A stretch of 64,000 nucleotides of DNA from Curtobacterium sp. HSID17257 (GTDB lineage: Bacteria > Actinomycetota > Actinomycetes > Actinomycetales > Microbacteriaceae). Made by a program: the position numbers and the translations under genes. Shown piece after piece: positions 60,941 through 64,000 of this stretch. The stretch is taken from contig NZ_RBLU01000005.1 in assembly GCF_003989515.1 (NCBI RefSeq), positions 1 to 64,000 of the forward strand, given 5' to 3'. The notes under the pieces were generated by a model. That model was given only the letters and a program-made list of their open reading frames with translations, made no database searches and was not told where the DNA came from. Numbering within the stretch: the stretch's first letter is position 1; each line of letters opens with the position of its first letter.

Positions 60941-61555
60941 CTACTCGGCGGTCCGGTGCACCCGGATCACGCGGAACCCCTTGTCCGTCGACGCCCGCGC
61001 GACCTGGAAGCCGTCACCGAGCGCGCCGCCGAGCCACCGCTGCAGGGAGTCCCCGCCGAGGTCCTTCGACACCACCAGCCAGGCGTCCCCACCGACCTCG
61101 AGCCGGGGCAGCCAGGTCAGCAGGATCGCGTGCAGTTCGTCCTTGCCCACACGGATGGGCGGGTTCGACCAGATCGTCCGGAAGCGCAGGTCCGCGGGGA
61201 CGTCGTCCGGCAGTCCGACCGTGACGTTCGACACCCCGGCAGCGGTGGCGTTGCCTCGCGCCAGGTCGAGGACGCGCTCGTTGACGTCCACACCCCAGAC
61301 CTGGGCATCCGGTGACTCGAGCGCCATCGTGATGGCGATCGGCCCCCACCCGCAGCCGACGTCGAGCAGCGCGCCCTCGGACGCGGGGGGCGGCACCGAG
61401 CCGAGCAGCACCCTCGTGCCGCGGTCGACGCCGTCCGGGCTGAAGACCCCGGCCGCTGTGGACAGCGTGAGCGGCCGCCCGGCGAGCGTGACGTGCACCT
61501 GGCGCTCACGGATCTCCGATGACGGGTTCGCGGAGAAGTAGTGCTCGTTCGCCAT
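60941..61555 (-). CDS. Class I SAM-dependent methyltransferase, RsmC-like
   Basis: A 204-residue protein equal to the C-terminal catalytic domain of RsmC/RlmG. SAM loop DVGCGWGPIA at 65-74, then VWGVDVNERVLDLAR, and catalytic NPPI at 131-134, which flips an amino base for N2-guanine methylation in rRNA. The start YFSANPSSE is typical of the actinobacterial form. Target RNA is unproven. ATG at 61555 follows a TACGGT box by 6 nt. Confidence 0.9.
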   Translation of the reverse strand: MANEHYFSANPSSEIRERQVHVTLAGRPLTLSTAAGVFSPDGVDRGTRVLLGSVPPPASEGALLDVGCGWGPIAITMALESPDAQVWGVDVNERVLDLARGNATAAGVSNVTVGLPDDVPADLRFRTIWSNPPIRVGKDELHAILLTWLPRLEVGGDAWLVVSKDLGGDSLQRWLGGALGDGFQVARASTDKGFRVIRVHRTAE

Positions 61556-61561
61556 GGAAGA

Positions 61562-61567
61562 ACCGTA
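61562..61567 (-). promoter_or_regulatory. -10 box TACGGT of the methyltransferase gene
   Basis: On the minus strand TACGGT lies 6 nt before the ATG at 61555 (leaderless), divergent from hflX. Confidence 0.5.
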
Positions 61568-61601
61568 CCGGGCACCCCGTGTGTCCCGGGCGTGGCGGCG
61601 G

Positions 61602-61607
61602 TACCCT
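61602..61607 (+). promoter_or_regulatory. -10 box TACCCT of hflX
   Basis: TACCCT ends 9 nt before the ATG at 61617; GGAG in between could still act as a ribosome-binding site if transcription starts early. Confidence 0.45.
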
Positions 61608-61616
61608 GTGGAGAAG

Positions 61617-63155
61617 ATGACGGAAACCACCATGAACGACGGACGATCCGACGACAGCGCCGAGGGTGTCGTGGAGCGCGTCCTCCGCAATGCCGAGACC
61701 CGGGCCACGTCGGCGATCTTCGCTCCGGCCCAGGCCATCCAGACACGATCGGTCGACGAGCACGGCTGGTCCGGTGACGGCGACCAGTACGAGCGCGAGG
61801 ACCGCGCCGCCCTGCGCCGGGTCACCGGCCTCTCCACCGAGCTGGAGGACGTCACCGAGGTCGAGTACCGGCAGCTCCGGCTCGAGCGGGTCGTCCTGAT
61901 CGGCGTCTACCCGCAGGGTGACGCCCAGGACGCCGAGAACTCCCTGCGCGAGCTCGCCGCCCTGGCCGAGACCGCGGGTGCGGTGGTCCTCGACGGACTG
62001 CTGCAGCGCCGACCCAACCCGGACCCGGCGACCTACCTCGGCAAGGGCAAGGCCGAGGAGCTCGCGATGGTCGTCAAGGCGACCGGCGCCGACACGGTCG
62101 TCGCGGACACCGAGCTCGCCCCCTCGCAGCGCCGTGCGCTCGAGGACGTCGTGAAGGTGAAGGTGATCGACCGCACCGCGGTGATCCTCGACATCTTCAG
62201 TCAGCACGCGACCACCCGCGAGGGCAAGGCCCAGGTCGAGCTCGCGCAGCTGCAGTACCTGCTGCCGCGTCTGCGTGGTTGGGGTGAGTCGATGTCCCGC
62301 CAGGCCGGTGGTCAGGTCTCCGGTGGCGCCGGCATGGGCTCGCGCGGACCCGGTGAGACGAAGATCGAGCTCGACCGTCGTCGCATCAACACGCGGATGT
62401 CGAAGCTCCGGCGGCAGATCGCCGGCTTCCGACCCGCTCGCGAGGCCAAGCGTGCCGACCGACACCGCAACGAGGTGCCCAGCGTCGCGATCGCCGGGTA
62501 CACGAACGCCGGCAAGTCCTCGCTGCTGAACCGTCTGACGAGCGCGGGCGTCCTGGTGCAGAACCAGCTGTTCGCGACCCTCGACGCCACCGTCCGCCGC
62601 ACCGAGAGCAGCGCCGGCCGGGAGTTCACGTTCGTCGACACGGTCGGCTTCGTGCGCAACCTGCCGCACCAGCTGGTCGAGGCGTTCCGCTCGACCCTCG
62701 AGGAGGTCGGCGAGGCCGACGTCATCGTGCACGTAGTGGACGGGTCGCACCCCGACCCGGCGGCGCAGCTCGCGACGGTCCGCGACGTGATGGGCGACGT
62801 CGGTGCACGCGACATCCCCGAGGTCGTCGCGTTCAACAAGGCGGACCTGATCGACGAGGCACAGCGACTCGTCCTGGTCGGGCTCGTCCCGGACGCGGTG
62901 TTCGTGTCCGCCCGGACGGGCGAGGGCGTCCCGGAGCTCCTCGCCGCGATCGAGGCCCGACTGCCCGAGCCGGACGTCGAGCTCACCGTGGTGATCCCGT
63001 ACGACCGCGGCGACCTGGTGTCGTCGCTGCACGACGCCGGCGCGGTCGAGACGACCGACTACGTCGAGGACGGCACCCGCCTGCGGGTGCGCGTCTTCCA
63101 GCGCCAGGTCGCGGAGCTCGACCCGTACGTGGTCGCGCCGGTCGCGACCGCCTAG
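61617..63155 (+). CDS. hflX: GTPase HflX
   Basis: A 512-residue GTPase. The HflX N-terminal domain is followed by a Gly-rich linker (GGAGMGSRGPGETKIELDRR) and the G domain: G1 GYTNAGKS near 294, G3 DTVGF, G4 FNKADL. HflX splits stalled or inactive ribosomes. A disordered N-terminal tail of about 60 residues is longer than in Gram-negatives. A family I palindrome follows the stop. Confidence 0.96.
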   Translation: MTETTMNDGRSDDSAEGVVERVLRNAETRATSAIFAPAQAIQTRSVDEHGWSGDGDQYEREDRAALRRVTGLSTELEDVTEVEYRQLRLERVVLIGVYPQGDAQDAENSLRELAALAETAGAVVLDGLLQRRPNPDPATYLGKGKAEELAMVVKATGADTVVADTELAPSQRRALEDVVKVKVIDRTAVILDIFSQHATTREGKAQVELAQLQYLLPRLRGWGESMSRQAGGQVSGGAGMGSRGPGETKIELDRRRINTRMSKLRRQIAGFRPAREAKRADRHRNEVPSVAIAGYTNAGKSSLLNRLTSAGVLVQNQLFATLDATVRRTESSAGREFTFVDTVGFVRNLPHQLVEAFRSTLEEVGEADVIVHVVDGSHPDPAAQLATVRDVMGDVGARDIPEVVAFNKADLIDEAQRLVLVGLVPDAVFVSARTGEGVPELLAAIEARLPEPDVELTVVIPYDRGDLVSSLHDAGAVETTDYVEDGTRLRVRVFQRQVAELDPYVVAPVATA

Positions 63156-63173
63156 TCCCCGGACCCCCACCGG

Positions 63174-63221
63174 GACGGACGGGAGGCGCGGTGCCGGCTG
63201 GCACCGCGCCTCCCGTCCGTC
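63174..63221. repeat. Family I palindrome, copy H (perfect 22-bp arms)
   Basis: Arms 63174-63195 and 63200-63221 pair perfectly with loop GGCT. The inner part reads GCGCGGTGCC, unlike other copies, with the opposite arm changed to match. It begins 18 nt after the hflX stop. Confidence 0.85.
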
Positions 63222-63253
63222 GTCGGCCGCGTCCCGACGCCGGGTTCACCCCG

Positions 63254-63313
63254 GCACGAGAGCAAGCAGCCCGCGCCACGGAGTTCCGTGGCGCGGGCTG
63301 CTTCGTGTCGTGC
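63254..63313. terminator. Family II terminator palindrome near lexA
   Basis: A perfect 18-bp stem (63264-63281 with 63286-63303), loop AGTT, is enclosed by a 6-bp outer stem (63254-63259 with 63308-63313). It lies 13 nt from the lexA stop and matches the element at 5257-5316 in architecture and outer sequence. Confidence 0.85.
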
Positions 63314-63326
63314 GGTTGCCGACGCG

Positions 63327-63971
63327 TCAGACGGAGCGGAGCACCGCGACGACCTTGCCGAGCACGGTGGCCGCGTCGCCGAGGATCGGCTCGAAGGCGG
63401 TGTTGCGCGGGAGCAGCCACGTGTGGCCGTCGCGCTGACGGAAGACCTTGACGGTCGCCTCCTCGTCGAGCATCGCGGCGACGATGTCCCCGTTGTCCGC
63501 GGTCTGCTGCGAGCGGACGACCACCCAGTCGCCGTCGCAGATCGCCGCGTCGATCATCGATTCTCCGACGACCTTGAGCATGAAGAGGTCGCCCGTGCCG
63601 ACCAGCTGTCGGGGGAGCGGGACGATCTCGTCGACGTGCTGCTCGGCCGTGATCGGGACACCGGCGGCGATGCGTCCGACGAGGGGGACGAGGGTCGTGG
63701 CGTCGACGTCCGGGGTGTCGACGTCGGGGGTCGGCTCGTCGACGAGCACCTCGAGCGCGCGGGGGCGGTTCGGGTCACGCCGGATCCACCCGCCGAGCTC
63801 GAGCTGGCCGAGCTGGTGGGAGACGCTCGAGAGCGAGGAGAGGCCGGCGGCGTCGCCGATCTCCCGCATGCTCGGCGGGTAGCCCCGGCTGGCGATCGAC
63901 GCACGGATCGCGTCGAGGATCGCCTGCTGCTTCGCCGTCAACGGCTTCTGGACCCGCAGTTCGTCCGCCAC
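63327..63971 (-). CDS. lexA: LexA repressor
   Basis: A 214-residue SOS repressor. The winged-helix DNA-binding domain has [24 protein letters not shown] at about 31-54. Self-cleavage occurs at Ala103-Gly104 in IAAGVP; Ser138 (GESMID) and Lys175 (TVKVF) form the catalytic dyad. It represses recA through the box at 55082. GTG at 63971 is the start; its own promoter lies largely outside the window, so autoregulation cannot be seen. Confidence 0.95.
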   Translation of the reverse strand: MADELRVQKPLTAKQQAILDAIRASIASRGYPPSMREIGDAAGLSSLSSVSHQLGQLELGGWIRRDPNRPRALEVLVDEPTPDVDTPDVDATTLVPLVGRIAAGVPITAEQHVDEIVPLPRQLVGTGDLFMLKVVGESMIDAAICDGDWVVVRSQQTADNGDIVAAMLDEEATVKVFRQRDGHTWLLPRNTAFEPILGDAATVLGKVVAVLRSV

Positions 63972-64000
63972 GTCGTCTCGCCCTTCGTCGGTGCCGGGCG

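Noticed and set aside
5257-63313. Palindromes as insertion-sequence ends
   Set aside because: No transposase gene and no target-site duplications are visible. The palindromes are self-contained hairpins placed at gene ends.

Overview
The window is very GC-rich DNA from the chromosome of an actinobacterium, most likely family Microbacteriaceae and close to Curtobacterium. I infer this from gene order and protein type, not from a database search. The right half follows the actinobacterial core order: dapB, thyA-dfr, dapA, rnj, ftsK, pgsA, cinA, a ClgR-type regulator, a DUF3046 gene, recA, recX, miaB, miaA, dapF, hflX, lexA. Many genes start with GTG or TTG, many sit directly behind a TANNNT -10 box (leaderless transcripts), and neighbouring genes often overlap by ATGA or GTGA. 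I found no rRNA, tRNA, CRISPR array, insertion sequence or prophage.

Left part (1-31 kb), mainly accessory and housekeeping genes: an ArAE/FUSC membrane protein, an aminoglycoside-phosphotransferase-fold kinase, an SNF2-type helicase behind a long hairpin-rich leader, a mycoredoxin, a degenerate CYTH-CHAD protein, an S9 oligopeptidase overlapping a Fic protein, an amidohydrolase, an aminodeoxychorismate lyase-like protein, a Nudix hydrolase, a two-gene membrane block, a CPA1 antiporter, a PiT phosphate transporter followed by an 18-codon micro-ORF and a small membrane protein, aspartate ammonia-lyase with a 19-bp direct-repeat array upstream, a YihY/BrkB protein, an MFS exporter, an FKBP isomerase coupled to an aldo/keto reductase, a HelD-type helicase, an M4 metalloprotease paired with an emfourin-type inhibitor, a GH6 glycosidase and a VanZ protein.

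Middle (31-50 kb): rpsO and pnp separated by an FMN reductase and a secreted lytic-transglycosylase-like protein. Then come a PEBP protein, a TetR regulator with a 32-bp operator-like palindrome, an M16 protease with a histidine phosphatase, dapB sharing a symmetrical bidirectional promoter with a GNAT gene, thyA-dfr, dapA, RNase J and a MacB-like ABC cassette.

Right part (50-64 kb): chromosome segregation (ftsK), membrane lipid synthesis (pgsA), SOS and recombination (recA-recX with a perfect LexA box, and lexA at the edge), tRNA modification (miaB, miaA), lysine and peptidoglycan precursor synthesis (dapF), and ribosome rescue (hflX).

The most unusual signal is non-coding. Several families of long, near-perfect intergenic palindromes recur across the 64 kb, nearly all at the 3' ends of genes. 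Their arms vary in a base-pair-compensated way and none has a U-tract. They look like a home-made terminator or REP-like system.
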